A stretch of 53,512 nucleotides of DNA from Massilia niastensis DSM 21313 (GCF_000382345.1 NZ_KB908120.1:1-53512); one strand, 5' to 3'; numbered from the stretch's first letter, positions 17,780-27,242 are shown. Translations and numbers: made by a program. The notes: generated by a model not told the origin, from the letters alone.

Positions 17780-18781
17780 CTAGCGCCGGACTTCCTGGCT
17801 GATCGCCCGCATGATGTCCTTGCCGATCCTCGTTTCCATCTGGCCATATACCGGCAAAAGAGCACGCCGCCACTCGGTCTGCTGCTGGGGCGTGAGCTGG
17901 TGGATGGTGGTCGTGCCCGCACCCCGGATCGATTCCAGGGCCGCATCGTTGGTGCGCTGGGCAATCGTCTTCTGGTAGGCGGTGGCCTCGCGCATCGCGC
18001 GCTCCAGGGTAGCGCGGATATTGGCCGGCAAACCGTCCCAGAACTTCTTGTTGACGATCACCGCATAGCCCAGGTAGCCGTGGTTCGACACGGTCAGGTG
18101 CGTCTGGGTCTCGTGCATCCCCTGGGTGTACATGTTCGACGGCGTATTCTCGCTGCCCTCGACCACGCCGTCGCGCAGGGCGGACGCGGCTTCGGAGAAC
18201 GCCAGCACCTGGGGCCGCGCGCCCAGCGCGCGCATCTGCGCATCGAGCACCTTCGAGGCCTGGATGCGCATGCGCAGTCCCTTGAAATCCTTCGGTGCGA
18301 GCAGCGGCCGGTTGGCCGACATGACCTTGAAGCCATTGTCCCAGTAAGCCAGGCCGGTGATGCCCTTCGGCTCCAGCTTGCGCAGCAGGTTCTTGCCGAT
18401 GCGCCCTTCGGTCACTGCGTACAGGGCCGCCTTGGACGGGAAGATATACGGCAGGTCGAAGGCTTCGAACTCGCGCACGCCGAGCGGCGAGAACTTGGCC
18501 AGCGACGGCGCCAGCATCTGCACCGCGCCCAGCTGCAGGGCCTCGAGTTCCTCGCGGTCCTTGTACAGGCTGCTGTTCGGGTAGACTTCGACCTTGACCT
18601 TTCCATCGGTCATCTGTTCGGCCAGCTCCTTGAAGCGTTCGGCCGCCCTGCCCTTCGGGGTGTCGGGCGCGACCACGTGGCTGAATTTGATGACGATCGG
18701 ACGGGCCGCGTCAGGATCCTGCGCCCAGGCGCCGGCGCTCGCGGCTGCGGCAAGCAGCACGAGCATGGCTTTGATCTGCAT
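17780..18781 (-). CDS. TRAP transporter solute-binding protein (DctP family)
   Basis: 333 aa periplasmic binding protein. The first 22 residues are a cleavable signal peptide (MQIKAMLVLLAAAASAGAWA). The mature part shows IKFSHVVAPDTPKGRAAERF, VYPNSSLYKDREELEALQLG and NRPLLAPKDFKGLRMRIQAS, whose Arg normally clamps the carboxylate of the ligand. C4-dicarboxylates or related acids are the expected ligands. The ATG at 18781 has GAGG upstream. The membrane partners DctQ and DctM are not adjacent. It is divergent from a sensor kinase across 186 bp, which suggests a sensing role or a remote permease. Confidence 0.9.
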   Translation of the reverse strand: MQIKAMLVLLAAAASAGAWAQDPDAARPIVIKFSHVVAPDTPKGRAAERFKELAEQMTDGKVKVEVYPNSSLYKDREELEALQLGAVQMLAPSLAKFSPLGVREFEAFDLPYIFPSKAALYAVTEGRIGKNLLRKLEPKGITGLAYWDNGFKVMSANRPLLAPKDFKGLRMRIQASKVLDAQMRALGARPQVLAFSEAASALRDGVVEGSENTPSNMYTQGMHETQTHLTVSNHGYLGYAVIVNKKFWDGLPANIRATLERAMREATAYQKTIAQRTNDAALESIRGAGTTTIHQLTPQQQTEWRRALLPVYGQMETRIGKDIMRAISQEVRR

Positions 18782-18967
18782 GGCGGTACGGTTCCTCTGC
18801 TCAGACATAAGTATGATGGATGGGTAGGCGGCCTTCCGACGGGCGGCGTTTCGCCGGCGACCATCGCCGGGTGGCTCTCTCCTATGGCAGTCTGGACGCC
18901 TTTGCAAGGCTTCGCCATCGTGGATGTCCACAATAACTCGACAGTGTAACGAAAGTAAGAGGCAGGC

Positions 18968-20962
18968 ATGAAAATCCCGTTCGCACCGCAATCCGCCGAA
19001 CAGCGCTCGCGTCCCTGGCGCTGGCTGGTGCCGGTGCTGCTGGTGCTGCTGTTCCTCGCGGTGCTGATCTGGCTGCCCTGGCAGGCGCGCCAGATGGAAA
19101 GCAACGAACGCCAGGAACAGCTGATCGCCGATACGCTGTGGGTCGAGCAGACCCTGCGCTTCGAACTGGCGCGCAGCGAGGAAGCGCTGGTCGCGCTCGG
19201 CGCCGACCTGGTGGTGCAGCCGCCCGCGCCGGCCGTGCTGCAGATGCGGATGGCGCAGATGGCCAAGAACGGGCCCGAACTGATGCGCGTGGTGTGGTAC
19301 GACGCCGACGGCAAGGTGATGGCCATCCATGGCAGCGACCTGCCGGCCCGGGGCCTGGCCGAGGCCACGCTGAACGCCGCCGAAGTGGCGCGCGCGACCC
19401 GGCGCGGCCGCTACAGCGAGCCGTATGGCGCGACCCAGGCCAGCCACGGCATGATCGACTTCTACCTGCCGCTGTACGACAGGGGCGAGTTCGCCGGCAG
19501 CCTGGTGGCGAGCTACAGCCTGCAGGTGCTGCTCGACGAAACCGTGCCGTGGTGGTTCGCGCAGGACAACGCGCTGTCCCTGATCGACGGCGACGACCGC
19601 GTGGTGGCGCAGCGCGCCGCCGGCGGACCGGGGCGCGGCGTCTACACCCACCGGCGCGAGCTCGACCTGCCGGGCGCGCTGATGGTGCTGTCCACCGACA
19701 GCGTCAAGAGCGCCCCCAACCTGCTGCCCAACCTGCTGGTGGGCTCGGTCATCGTGCTGGCGCTCGGCCTGGTGCTGAGCCTGGGCGCGCTGTGGCGCCA
19801 CATCTCGCGCACCCTGGCCGCCGAAAGCGCGCTGCGCCAGCAGATGGCGTTTCGCACGGCGATGGAAAACTCGCTGCTGACCGGGCTGCGCGCGCGCGAC
19901 CTCGAGGGCCGCGTCACCTATGTGAATCGCGCCTTCTGCCAGATCGTCGGCCTGCCGCCCGAGGAAGTGGTGGGCATGAAGCCGCCCATGCCCTACTGGG
20001 CGCCGGAAGCGATGGCCGACTACGAGGAGCGCTTCCGCGGCGTCCTGTCCGGGAATGTCACGCCGCAGTTCGAGACCGTGTTCCAGCGCTCGGACGGGGC
20101 GCGCGTGCCGGTGCTGGTGTTCGAGGCGCCGCTGGTCGACGTCTACGGCAAGCAGACCGGCTGGATGAGCTCGATCCTCGACATCACCGACCGCAAGCGC
20201 GTCGAGGAACTCAACCGCCAGCAGGAAGAAAAGCTGCAGGCCAGCGCGCGCCTGGCGACGATGGGCGAGATCTCGTCGATGCTGGCGCACGAACTGAACC
20301 AGCCGCTGGCGGCGATCTCCAGCTACACCGCCGGCGCGCTCAACATGCTCGACCGCGCCTCGCAGTCGGGCGAGGAGGTCAAGCCCGCCCTGCTGCGCCA
20401 TGCGCTGGAACAGGCGCGCCAGCAGGCCCAGCGCGCCGGCAAGATCATCCGCAGCGTGCACGAATTCGTGAAGAAGCGCGAGCCGGAGCGCCAGGAAGTG
20501 ACGATCCGCAGCGTGATCGACGGAGTGCGCGCGCTGATCGAGCTGCAGACGCGCCAGGCCGGCGTGGTGCTGCAGGTGCAGCTGCCGCCCGACCTGCCGC
20601 CGGTGCTGGCCGACCGGGTGCTGCTCGAGCAGGTGCTGCTGAACCTGACCCGCAACGCGATCGAGGCGATGCACGATACCCGTCCCTACGACCGCATCCT
20701 GCGCATCGCCTGCGAGCGCAAGGACGGCCAGGTGTCGGTGTCGGTGATCGACCGCGGCCACGGCATCCCGCCCGAAGTCGCGGAGCGCCTGTTCTCGCCG
20801 TTCTTTTCGACCAAGGCGGAAGGCATGGGCATGGGGCTGTCGATCTGCCGCACCGCGATCGAGTTCCATGGCGGGACCCTGACCCATGCGCCCAACCCTT
20901 CCGGCGGCACGATCTTCACCTTCTCGCTGCCGGAGCAAGCGGCGACCCCGGCGCTGGGCTAA
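18968..20962 (+). CDS. Membrane sensor histidine kinase with PAS domain (DctB/FixL-like)
   Basis: 664 aa. A transmembrane helix at about 19-38, a periplasmic sensing region (about 40-250), a second helix at about 253-275, then a PAS domain (about 290-415) and a HisKA/HATPase core. The phosphorylated His is in MLAHELNQPLAAISSYTAGA (about residue 442). The N box is LLNLTRNAIEAM, G1 is VIDRGHGIPPEV and G2 is GMGMGLSIC. The ELNQPL form is typical of kinases paired with FixJ-type regulators. Next to it are that regulator and, divergently, a DctP protein that may present the ligand. Confidence 0.92.
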   Translation: MKIPFAPQSAEQRSRPWRWLVPVLLVLLFLAVLIWLPWQARQMESNERQEQLIADTLWVEQTLRFELARSEEALVALGADLVVQPPAPAVLQMRMAQMAKNGPELMRVVWYDADGKVMAIHGSDLPARGLAEATLNAAEVARATRRGRYSEPYGATQASHGMIDFYLPLYDRGEFAGSLVASYSLQVLLDETVPWWFAQDNALSLIDGDDRVVAQRAAGGPGRGVYTHRRELDLPGALMVLSTDSVKSAPNLLPNLLVGSVIVLALGLVLSLGALWRHISRTLAAESALRQQMAFRTAMENSLLTGLRARDLEGRVTYVNRAFCQIVGLPPEEVVGMKPPMPYWAPEAMADYEERFRGVLSGNVTPQFETVFQRSDGARVPVLVFEAPLVDVYGKQTGWMSSILDITDRKRVEELNRQQEEKLQASARLATMGEISSMLAHELNQPLAAISSYTAGALNMLDRASQSGEEVKPALLRHALEQARQQAQRAGKIIRSVHEFVKKREPERQEVTIRSVIDGVRALIELQTRQAGVVLQVQLPPDLPPVLADRVLLEQVLLNLTRNAIEAMHDTRPYDRILRIACERKDGQVSVSVIDRGHGIPPEVAERLFSPFFSTKAEGMGMGLSICRTAIEFHGGTLTHAPNPSGGTIFTFSLPEQAATPALG

Positions 20963-21045
20963 AATTCAGCCGTGGCGCATCGTGCGCCAGCACAGAACAG
21001 GCCGGGAACGCCGTTGGAGCGGATTCCGCCAGTACGGAGACAAAC

Positions 21046-21627
21046 ATGCTGCACATCGTCGACGACGAAGAAGTCATTCGCGACGCACTCGCCTGGCTGG
21101 CGCAGTCGCGCGGCCTGCAGGCGCGCGGCTACGCCAGCGGCCAGGAATTCCTCGATGCCGTGGCAACGCCCGATGCCGACGGCGACTGCATCCTGCTCGA
21201 CGTGCGCATGCCCGGCATGAACGGCATCGCGGTGTTCGACCAGCTGATCCAGCGCGGCCTGCTGCCACGCCTGCCCGTGATCTTCCTGACCGGCCACGGC
21301 GACGTGCCGATGGCGGTCGATTCCCTCAAGCGCGGCGCCTTCGACTTCTTCGAGAAGCCGTTCAACGACAACATGCTGATGGACCGGGTCGACGAGGCCT
21401 TGTGCGCGTCGCGCAAGGCGGCGGAATCGGCGGGGGTGCAGGCGCGCCTGGCGACGCTGTCGGCGCGCGAGCGCGAAGTGCTCGACCTGATCCTGGCCGG
21501 CATGATGAACAAGGTCGTGGCCGACAAGCTGGGGATCAGCATGCGGACGGTCGAGGTGCACCGGGCGCATATCTTCGACAAGATGCAGGTCAAGACGGCG
21601 GTCGAGCTGGCGGGCTTGTTGAAATAA
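21046..21627 (+). CDS. FixJ/NarL-type response regulator
   Basis: 193 aa. The receiver domain has the acidic pair D6-D7, phosphoacceptor D52 (LLDVRMPGMNG), Thr in FLTGHGDVPMAV and Lys in FFEKPFND. The C-terminal LuxR-type helix-turn-helix is LSAREREVLDLILAGMMNKV followed by GISMRTVEVHRAHIFDKM. It starts 83 bp after the kinase stop with a GGAG ribosome-binding site. It is expected to activate transcription, plausibly of a transporter and the divergent dctP, after phosphorylation by the kinase. Confidence 0.93.
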   Translation: MLHIVDDEEVIRDALAWLAQSRGLQARGYASGQEFLDAVATPDADGDCILLDVRMPGMNGIAVFDQLIQRGLLPRLPVIFLTGHGDVPMAVDSLKRGAFDFFEKPFNDNMLMDRVDEALCASRKAAESAGVQARLATLSAREREVLDLILAGMMNKVVADKLGISMRTVEVHRAHIFDKMQVKTAVELAGLLK

Positions 21628-21815
21628 GCGCATGCCTGCTAGCAATTAGCGGCAACCATTCCTGCAAGCCGCGCACTCCGCCAGGCGCCCAGCCAACCCT
21701 CCCACCCGCCGTAGCGCACAGCAAGCGTCCCTGCAATTTCGAGGAAGCCTTGTAAAATGGACTAGAACGCGTCGCGGCCTCGCGCGCCGCGATGCACCTC
21801 TCTTTAGGAAAAGCA

Positions 21816-22196
21816 ATGAACGAAAAGACAGTTGCAGACAAAATGTTCCTGAGGACAGCCAAGTCGATGCTCATCCTCAATGGCCAGGTCAATCCCGGTG
21901 TGGCCTCGCAGATGCCTGCCGAGCTGGTCAAGGAAGGCGACGGCCCGTTCGACGTGATCCTGATGTTCTGCATGCACCGCAAGGATCTCGAGCAATTCAT
22001 GCCGATCGCAAAGGAAAAGCTGGGCGACAAGGGATCCCTGTGGATCGCCTATCTCAAGCAGACCGCCTCCAAGGCCACCGACATCAACCGCGATTCGATC
22101 AACGCCTATGCCAAGGAAAACGGCATCACCGGCGTGGCGATGATCTCGATCGACGGCGACTGGTCGGCCTTGCGCCTGAAACGCATCGAGCTCTGA
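21816..22196 (+). CDS. DUF3052-like protein
   Basis: 126 aa soluble protein. The pattern of a short beta-strand (SMLILNGQ), GPFDVILMFCMHRKDLEQFM, GSLWIAYLKQTASKATDINR and a final ISIDGDWSALRLKR resembles the DUF3052 family, for which no function is established. The ATG at 21816 follows AGGA at 6 bp; an ATG 24 bp earlier lacks this. The 188-bp gap before it contains no other gene. It ends 1 bp from the convergent queG stop. Confidence 0.75.
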   Translation: MNEKTVADKMFLRTAKSMLILNGQVNPGVASQMPAELVKEGDGPFDVILMFCMHRKDLEQFMPIAKEKLGDKGSLWIAYLKQTASKATDINRDSINAYAKENGITGVAMISIDGDWSALRLKRIEL

Positions 22197-23294
22197 TCAG
22201 GCCAGGTGGCGCGCCAGCGCCCAGGCCACGTGCTCGCGGACCAGCTCCGATGGATGCCCGGCCCTGGCCCGCAGCGCCGCCACGATGGCCGCGTCGCCCT
22301 TGCGCTGCGCGGCCGCATTGCCCAGTCCCACCGCCAGGTTGCGCAGCCAGCGCTCATGCCCGATGCGGCGGATCGGACTGCCCTCCATCCGGCGGTTGAA
22401 TTCTTCCTCTTCCCACGCGAACAGTGCGATCATGCCGGCCTCGCCGAGGCCATTGCGCTCGTCGAAGTCGGGCAGGCGCGCGCGCTGCGCGAACTTGTTC
22501 CACGGGCAAGCCAGCTGGCAGTCGTCGCAGCCATAGATGCGGTTGCCGACCAGGGGCCGCAACTCTTCCGGGATGCTGCCCTTGAGCTCGATGGTGAGAT
22601 AGGAAATGCAGCGCCGCGCATCGAGCCGGCCGGGGCCAAGGATGGCCTGGGTCGGGCAGACGTCGATGCAGGCCTGGCACTGGCCGCAATGCGCGCCGGT
22701 GGGCGGATCGACCGGCAGCGCCAGGTCCACTAAAATCTCGCCGATGAAGAAGGTGGAGCCGGCCGCGCGCGACAGCAGCAGGGTGTGCTTGCCGCGCCAG
22801 CCCAGGCCCGCTTTTTCCGCCAGCGGCAGTTCCATCACCGGCGCCGAATCGGTGAACACGCGGTAGCCGTAGGGCCCCACCGCGTCCTTGAGCTTTTCCG
22901 CCAGCTGCTGCAGCCGGTTGCGCAAGACCTTGTGGTAGTCGCGGCCGCGTGCGTACACCGACACCACGGCCGCCTGCGGATCGTGCTGGCGCGCCACCTC
23001 AGTCGCGCGCCAGTCGCCATCGCGGCCGGACGGCAGGTAGTCCATGCGCGCGACGATCGCGCGCACCGTGCCCGGCACCAGTTCGGCGGGACGGGCACGC
23101 TTCATGCCATGGCTTGCCATATAATCCATCTCGCCATGGCAGCCCGCGTCCAGCCAGGCCTGCAGGCCCGCTTCGGCATGCGCCAGGTCGACATCGGCGA
23201 TGCGCACGTCGGCAAAACCCAGTTCCGCGCCCCATGTCTTGATGGCGCGCGCGAGTTCGGGCAGGTCTTGCAGGTCGGGTGGGGAATTCGGCAT
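22197..23294 (-). CDS. queG: Epoxyqueuosine reductase QueG
   Basis: 365 aa. It catalyses the last step of queuosine synthesis in tRNA, reducing epoxyqueuosine with a cobalamin and two 4Fe-4S clusters. The ferredoxin-like cysteines are in CGQCQACIDVCPTQAI and CDDCQLACPWNKFA. The N-terminal DUF1730 part contains GCHGEMDYMASHGMKRARP, and a HEAT-like tail follows. The ATG at 23294 was preferred; another ATG at 23348 would add 18 residues and almost meet the divergent tsaE start. Confidence 0.95.
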   Translation of the reverse strand: MPNSPPDLQDLPELARAIKTWGAELGFADVRIADVDLAHAEAGLQAWLDAGCHGEMDYMASHGMKRARPAELVPGTVRAIVARMDYLPSGRDGDWRATEVARQHDPQAAVVSVYARGRDYHKVLRNRLQQLAEKLKDAVGPYGYRVFTDSAPVMELPLAEKAGLGWRGKHTLLLSRAAGSTFFIGEILVDLALPVDPPTGAHCGQCQACIDVCPTQAILGPGRLDARRCISYLTIELKGSIPEELRPLVGNRIYGCDDCQLACPWNKFAQRARLPDFDERNGLGEAGMIALFAWEEEEFNRRMEGSPIRRIGHERWLRNLAVGLGNAAAQRKGDAAIVAALRARAGHPSELVREHVAWALARHLA

Positions 23295-23356
23295 GGCGGG
23301 GCGGTACAGACAAACGCGGTGAGGAGCAACACCGCATAAACACGACATTCTATTCG

Positions 23357-23842
23357 ATGCAGCCTTTCAAAGCATACCTGGCCGACGAATCGGCAACGGA
23401 CGCCCTCGGCGCGGCCCTGGCCCGTGCGCTCCAGCCCGGCCTGGTGATCTACCTGCACGGCGACCTGGGCGCCGGCAAGACCGCGCTCACGCGCGCCCTG
23501 CTGCGCGCCGCCGGCTACACCGGCACGGTCAAGAGTCCGACCTATACCTTGTCCGAACCTTATCGTGTGATGCTGGATGGCAAACCTGTCAACATCATCC
23601 ACTACGACCTGTACCGCATGGCCAGCCCCGAGGAATTCCTGGATGCGGGCTTCCGCGAGGACTTCGACGGCAGGAATGTCTGCATCGTCGAGTGGCCCGA
23701 AAAAGGCGATCCCGTGTTGCCCCCACCCGACGTGCGGATAAGCCTCGATGTCAGCGGCCCCGGCCGTGAGGTAGAATTGCAGCCGTTGTCCGACTTGGGC
23801 CTGCTATGCCTCGACCGTCTCGCATTCGTACCGCCCCGCTGA
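23357..23842 (+). CDS. tsaE: tRNA threonylcarbamoyladenosine biosynthesis ATPase TsaE
   Basis: 161 aa ATPase that drives turnover of the TsaD-TsaB complex in t6A formation. The P-loop is GDLGAGKT (residues 35-42); KSPTYTLSEPY, HYDLYRM and CIVEWPEKG are the other family motifs. ATG at 23357 gives the standard N-terminus. It is divergent from queG and overlaps the start of amiC by 37 bp; a tsaE-amiC pair is common in proteobacteria. Confidence 0.95.
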   Translation: MQPFKAYLADESATDALGAALARALQPGLVIYLHGDLGAGKTALTRALLRAAGYTGTVKSPTYTLSEPYRVMLDGKPVNIIHYDLYRMASPEEFLDAGFREDFDGRNVCIVEWPEKGDPVLPPPDVRISLDVSGPGREVELQPLSDLGLLCLDRLAFVPPR

Positions 23843-25260
23843 TTCCCGGGTCGCCGCGCCGCCGTATCCTGCTCAAGGCCGGCGGCACGCTGCTGCTGTC
23901 CGTCCTGTCCCCGCTGTCCGCGCGCGCCGCGCAGATCCTCGCCGTGCGGGTCTGGCCCGCGCCCGACTACACGCGGGTGACGCTGGAAAACGACACCAAC
24001 CTCAAGACCGAGCATTTCCTGGTGCCCGATCCGCCGCGCCTGGTGGTCGACATCGAGGGCCTGGCGCTGAACAGCACCCTGAAAAGCCTGGTCGCCAAGG
24101 TCGAACCGAACGACCCCTACATCAAGCAGGTGCGCGTGGGCCAGAACCGGCCGAACGTGGTGCGCCTGGTGTTCGACCTCAAGGAAGAGATCAAGCCGCA
24201 GGTGTTCACCCTGGCCCCGGTGGCCGGCTACCAGCACCGCCTGATCTTCGACCTGTATCCGGTCAAGCCGGCCGACCCGATCGCGGCGATGATCCAGAAA
24301 GGCGAATGGAGCGACGCGCCGGTCCCGGTGGCGCCCGACGTGCCGGTGCTGGGCGATCCGGTGGCGGGCGCGCCGCCCGTGCAGGTGCCGGCGGCGCCCG
24401 TGGTCACCACGCCGCCGGGCCAGCCGGGTGCGGCGCAGGACCCGATCGCCAGGCTCGAATCGGCGATGTCGGGACTGAACGGCGCCACGCCGGCGCCGCC
24501 GCCGCCGCCGCCGGCCAAGGGCCCGATCAAGGCGCCGGGCCAGAAGATCGCGCGCATGGTGACGATCGCGCTCGATCCGGGACACGGCGGCGAGGACCCG
24601 GGCGCGATCGGCGCCAAGGGCAGCCGCGAGAAGGACATCGTGCTGTCGGTGGCCAAGCGCCTCAAGACCAGGCTGGAACAGATGCCGAACACGCGCGTGA
24701 TGCTGACCCGCGACGGCGACTACTTCGTGCCGCTCGGTACCCGCGTGCAGAAGGCGCGCCAGGTGCAGGCCGACCTGTTCGTGTCGATCCACGCGGACGC
24801 CTGGGTATCGCCGACCGCGCGCGGCTCCTCGGTGTTCGTGCTGTCGGAAAAAGGCGCCAGCTCGAGCGCGGCGCGCTGGCTGGCGAACGACCAGAACAAG
24901 GCCGACCTGATCGGCGGCGCCAACTATGCGACCGCCGACAAGCAGCTCGCCAGCGTGCTGTTCGACCTGTCGACCACGGCCCAGATCAGCGACAGCCTCA
25001 AGCTCGGCAAGGCCGTGCTGGGCGAGATCGGCGGCATCAACCGCCTGCACAAGGCGGCGGTCGAGCAGGCCGGCTTCGCGGTGCTGAAGGCGCCGGACAT
25101 TCCCTCGATCCTGGTGGAGACGGCCTTCATCTCGAATCCGGACGAGGAAGCGAAGCTGAACGACAACGGCTACCAGGACAAGCTGGCCGACGCGATCACC
25201 AAGGGCATCCGGCGCTACTTCGCCGACAATCCACCGATGGCCAAGAGCCGCCAGACCTGA
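23806..25260 (+). CDS. amiC: N-acetylmuramoyl-L-alanine amidase AmiC-like
   Basis: 484 aa periplasmic amidase that cuts the peptide stem from peptidoglycan during daughter-cell separation. The N-terminus has a twin-arginine-like signal (SPRRRILLKAGG, then a hydrophobic stretch ending ARA), suggesting Tat export. An AMIN domain (about 42-150) is followed by a Pro/Ala-rich linker (about 175-245) and the Amidase_3 domain with zinc and catalytic residues in LDPGHGGEDPGAIG, FVSIHAD and LVETAFISNP. Activation by an EnvC- or NlpD-type partner is expected from the family; none is in the window. Confidence 0.94.
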   Translation: MPRPSRIRTAPLIPGSPRRRILLKAGGTLLLSVLSPLSARAAQILAVRVWPAPDYTRVTLENDTNLKTEHFLVPDPPRLVVDIEGLALNSTLKSLVAKVEPNDPYIKQVRVGQNRPNVVRLVFDLKEEIKPQVFTLAPVAGYQHRLIFDLYPVKPADPIAAMIQKGEWSDAPVPVAPDVPVLGDPVAGAPPVQVPAAPVVTTPPGQPGAAQDPIARLESAMSGLNGATPAPPPPPPAKGPIKAPGQKIARMVTIALDPGHGGEDPGAIGAKGSREKDIVLSVAKRLKTRLEQMPNTRVMLTRDGDYFVPLGTRVQKARQVQADLFVSIHADAWVSPTARGSSVFVLSEKGASSSAARWLANDQNKADLIGGANYATADKQLASVLFDLSTTAQISDSLKLGKAVLGEIGGINRLHKAAVEQAGFAVLKAPDIPSILVETAFISNPDEEAKLNDNGYQDKLADAITKGIRRYFADNPPMAKSRQT

Positions 25261-25262
25261 AC

Positions 25263-26048
25263 ATGGAACAGACCACCTTCGGGCAACTGCCCGCGATCCG
25301 CGTCAAGGCGCCAGGCGGCGCCGAAGCCGTCGTCACCCTGTACGGCGCCCACCTGGTGTCGTGGAAGGACGCGCAAGGCCGCGAGCGCATGTTCTGCAGC
25401 GCGAAATCGAGCCTGGACGGCAGCCGCGCGATCCGCGGCGGCGTGCCGGTGATCTTTCCCCAGTTCGCCGAACGCGGCGCGGGCATGCGCCACGGCTTCG
25501 CGCGGGTGAGCACCTGGCGGCTGGAAGACAGCGGCGTCGACGGCGATGCGGCGTGGGCGGTGTTCGGCCTGGACCAATCGGATCTGCCCGAAAAGCTGGC
25601 GGCCGCGTGGCCCCACCGCTTCGCGCTGGCGCTGCGCGTGACGGTGCGCGGCAACCAGCTGGAGATGGCGCTCGCGGTGCGCAACACGGGCGCGGAGTCC
25701 TTCCCGTTCGCGGCGGCGCTGCATACCTATCACCTGGTGCCGGAACTGGCGCAGGTGCGCATCGATGGGGTCGAGACGGGAACGCTGTCGATCGAGGACA
25801 AGCTGGACAAGGTGTACCAGCGGGTCAAAGGCGCCGTGACGCTGGCGACCGGCGAGCGCACGGTGCGCTTCGAGCAGGAAGGCTTCACGGACGCCGTCGT
25901 GTGGAATCCGGGGGCGCTTGACGCGGCGGCGCTGGCGGATATGGACGACGGGGAGTACAGGCGGTTCGTGTGCATCGAGCCGGCCCTGCTCGACCCGCAC
26001 ACGCTGGCGCCGGGCGCGGTGTGGGAAGGCCGCTACCGTATCGCCTGA
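25263..26048 (+). CDS. D-hexose-6-phosphate mutarotase (aldose-1-epimerase-like, YeaD)
   Basis: 261 aa member of the YeaD branch of aldose 1-epimerases. Signatures: AVVTLYGAHLVSWKD, IRGGVPVIFPQFAERG (typical GGxPVxWPxF region), MRHGFARVSTW, LHTYHLV with the catalytic His, and FVCIEPALL with the catalytic Glu. Interconversion of anomers of hexose 6-phosphates is inferred from the family. It starts 2 bp after the amiC stop, so it is co-transcribed with tsaE-amiC, although no functional link is obvious. Confidence 0.9.
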   Translation: MEQTTFGQLPAIRVKAPGGAEAVVTLYGAHLVSWKDAQGRERMFCSAKSSLDGSRAIRGGVPVIFPQFAERGAGMRHGFARVSTWRLEDSGVDGDAAWAVFGLDQSDLPEKLAAAWPHRFALALRVTVRGNQLEMALAVRNTGAESFPFAAALHTYHLVPELAQVRIDGVETGTLSIEDKLDKVYQRVKGAVTLATGERTVRFEQEGFTDAVVWNPGALDAAALADMDDGEYRRFVCIEPALLDPHTLAPGAVWEGRYRIA

Positions 26049-26075
26049 TCCCGCGGCACGCACTGCGCAAACAGG

Positions 26076-26098
26076 AAAGCCCGGCACGCCGGGCTTTT
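26076..26098. terminator. Bidirectional terminator
   Basis: AAAGCCCGGC and GCCGGGCTTT form a 10-bp stem with a 2-nt centre between two convergent genes, with T-runs on both sides (TTTT on plus). Confidence 0.85.
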
Positions 26099-26105
26099 CT
26101 CGTTC

Positions 26106-27131
26106 CTAGTTCGACTCCTTGATCATCCGCCCATTACTGGCCTGCACCGGCCGCGCATTCAGCGGATACAGGCGCGAGAACAGGGCCATCTGCTGCGGCG
26201 ACGCCTGCATCGGCTGCTTCATCACGATCCACAGCACATCCTCGGTGCACGGCGGCTCGGTCAGCGAGCCCATATAGGTGAAGTAGTCGCGCCGCTCCGG
26301 CAGGATCTCGTTCACGTCCAGCACGATCGCCGGCGCCACCGTCTGGTGCTTCTCCAGCGGCAGGTTGTTCCACACGGTCTGGATCATCGGATTGGCCTTG
26401 CCGCGCTCGAGCAGCACCGCCAGCACCGCCAGCTTGCCGTCATAGCTCTTGTGCACCATGTGCACCACCATCTCCGTGCCCTTGCCGTTGATGCGCTCTT
26501 CCGAGGGACGGTGGAAGTGGAACTGCTGCAGCTCGTAGGTCGTATTCCCGACCGTGATGAAATTGCCGCCAGCGACGGTCACCTGGATGGTGTGGCCGTT
26601 GTCGACCTCGTTGAACGAACTCGGATGGTAGTCGAAGGCGATCTGCTCCAGGTCGACCTTCATGCCGTCGCGCAGGTCGATCGGCGACTGGCGGTTGCCG
26701 GTCGAGCACTTGTTCCATGACGAATTGATATTCGCCCAGTTGGCCGGGCCGAATTCGCCCTCATAGGTCCAGTGGGTGCCGTTCTTCGGCGCCGCGGCGA
26801 CGGCGGCGACGACGGCGGCTTCCTTGCGGCGCCTGGCTTCGGCGGCCTTGCGGGCGCGGGCGGCGGCTTCGGCGCGCGCCGCCTGCTTGGCGCGCAATTC
26901 GGCCAGCTTCTCGGCGATGCGCACCGACAGGTCGATCTCGGCCTCTTCCTCGGCCCTCTGGGCGGCGGCAGGCGAGCTCGCGGCAGCCTTCAGGTTCGGC
27001 TTGATCGACGGCCTGGCGGGCGCCGTGGTGGCTTCCTCGGGCGCCGGCTTGCTGGTCTTGGAAGGGGCTTCGCTTGCACTTGCCGCCGTAGTGACCAGGC
27101 TGAGGGCGAGCAGTGCGATCAGGTTACGCAT
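26106..27131 (-). CDS. Alpha-class carbonic anhydrase with coiled-coil extension
   Basis: 341 aa. It hydrates CO2 to bicarbonate in the periplasm. A signal peptide (1-19) is followed by a Pro/Lys/Ala stretch, an Ala/Arg/Glu-rich predicted coiled coil (about 58-108), then the catalytic domain from HWTYEGEFGPANW on. The three zinc His are H205, H207 and H224 (FHFHRPSEERINGKG, VVHMVH), with the 2- and 17-residue spacing of bacterial alpha enzymes. TEPPCTEDVLW and C142 could form the usual disulfide. The long helical extension is unusual and may anchor or oligomerise the protein. Confidence 0.92.
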   Translation of the reverse strand: MRNLIALLALSLVTTAASASEAPSKTSKPAPEEATTAPARPSIKPNLKAAASSPAAAQRAEEEAEIDLSVRIAEKLAELRAKQAARAEAAARARKAAEARRRKEAAVVAAVAAAPKNGTHWTYEGEFGPANWANINSSWNKCSTGNRQSPIDLRDGMKVDLEQIAFDYHPSSFNEVDNGHTIQVTVAGGNFITVGNTTYELQQFHFHRPSEERINGKGTEMVVHMVHKSYDGKLAVLAVLLERGKANPMIQTVWNNLPLEKHQTVAPAIVLDVNEILPERRDYFTYMGSLTEPPCTEDVLWIVMKQPMQASPQQMALFSRLYPLNARPVQASNGRMIKESN

Positions 27132-27242
27132 GGGGTTCCAGATAGTGGGCTTACCCCATGCTTATCGGCCCCGGCGCGGGTAAACTTGAGTGCGCCGCGG
27201 CAAGCACGGCGCGAGAATGTGCGTGGCTGGCCAGGATGGCAA

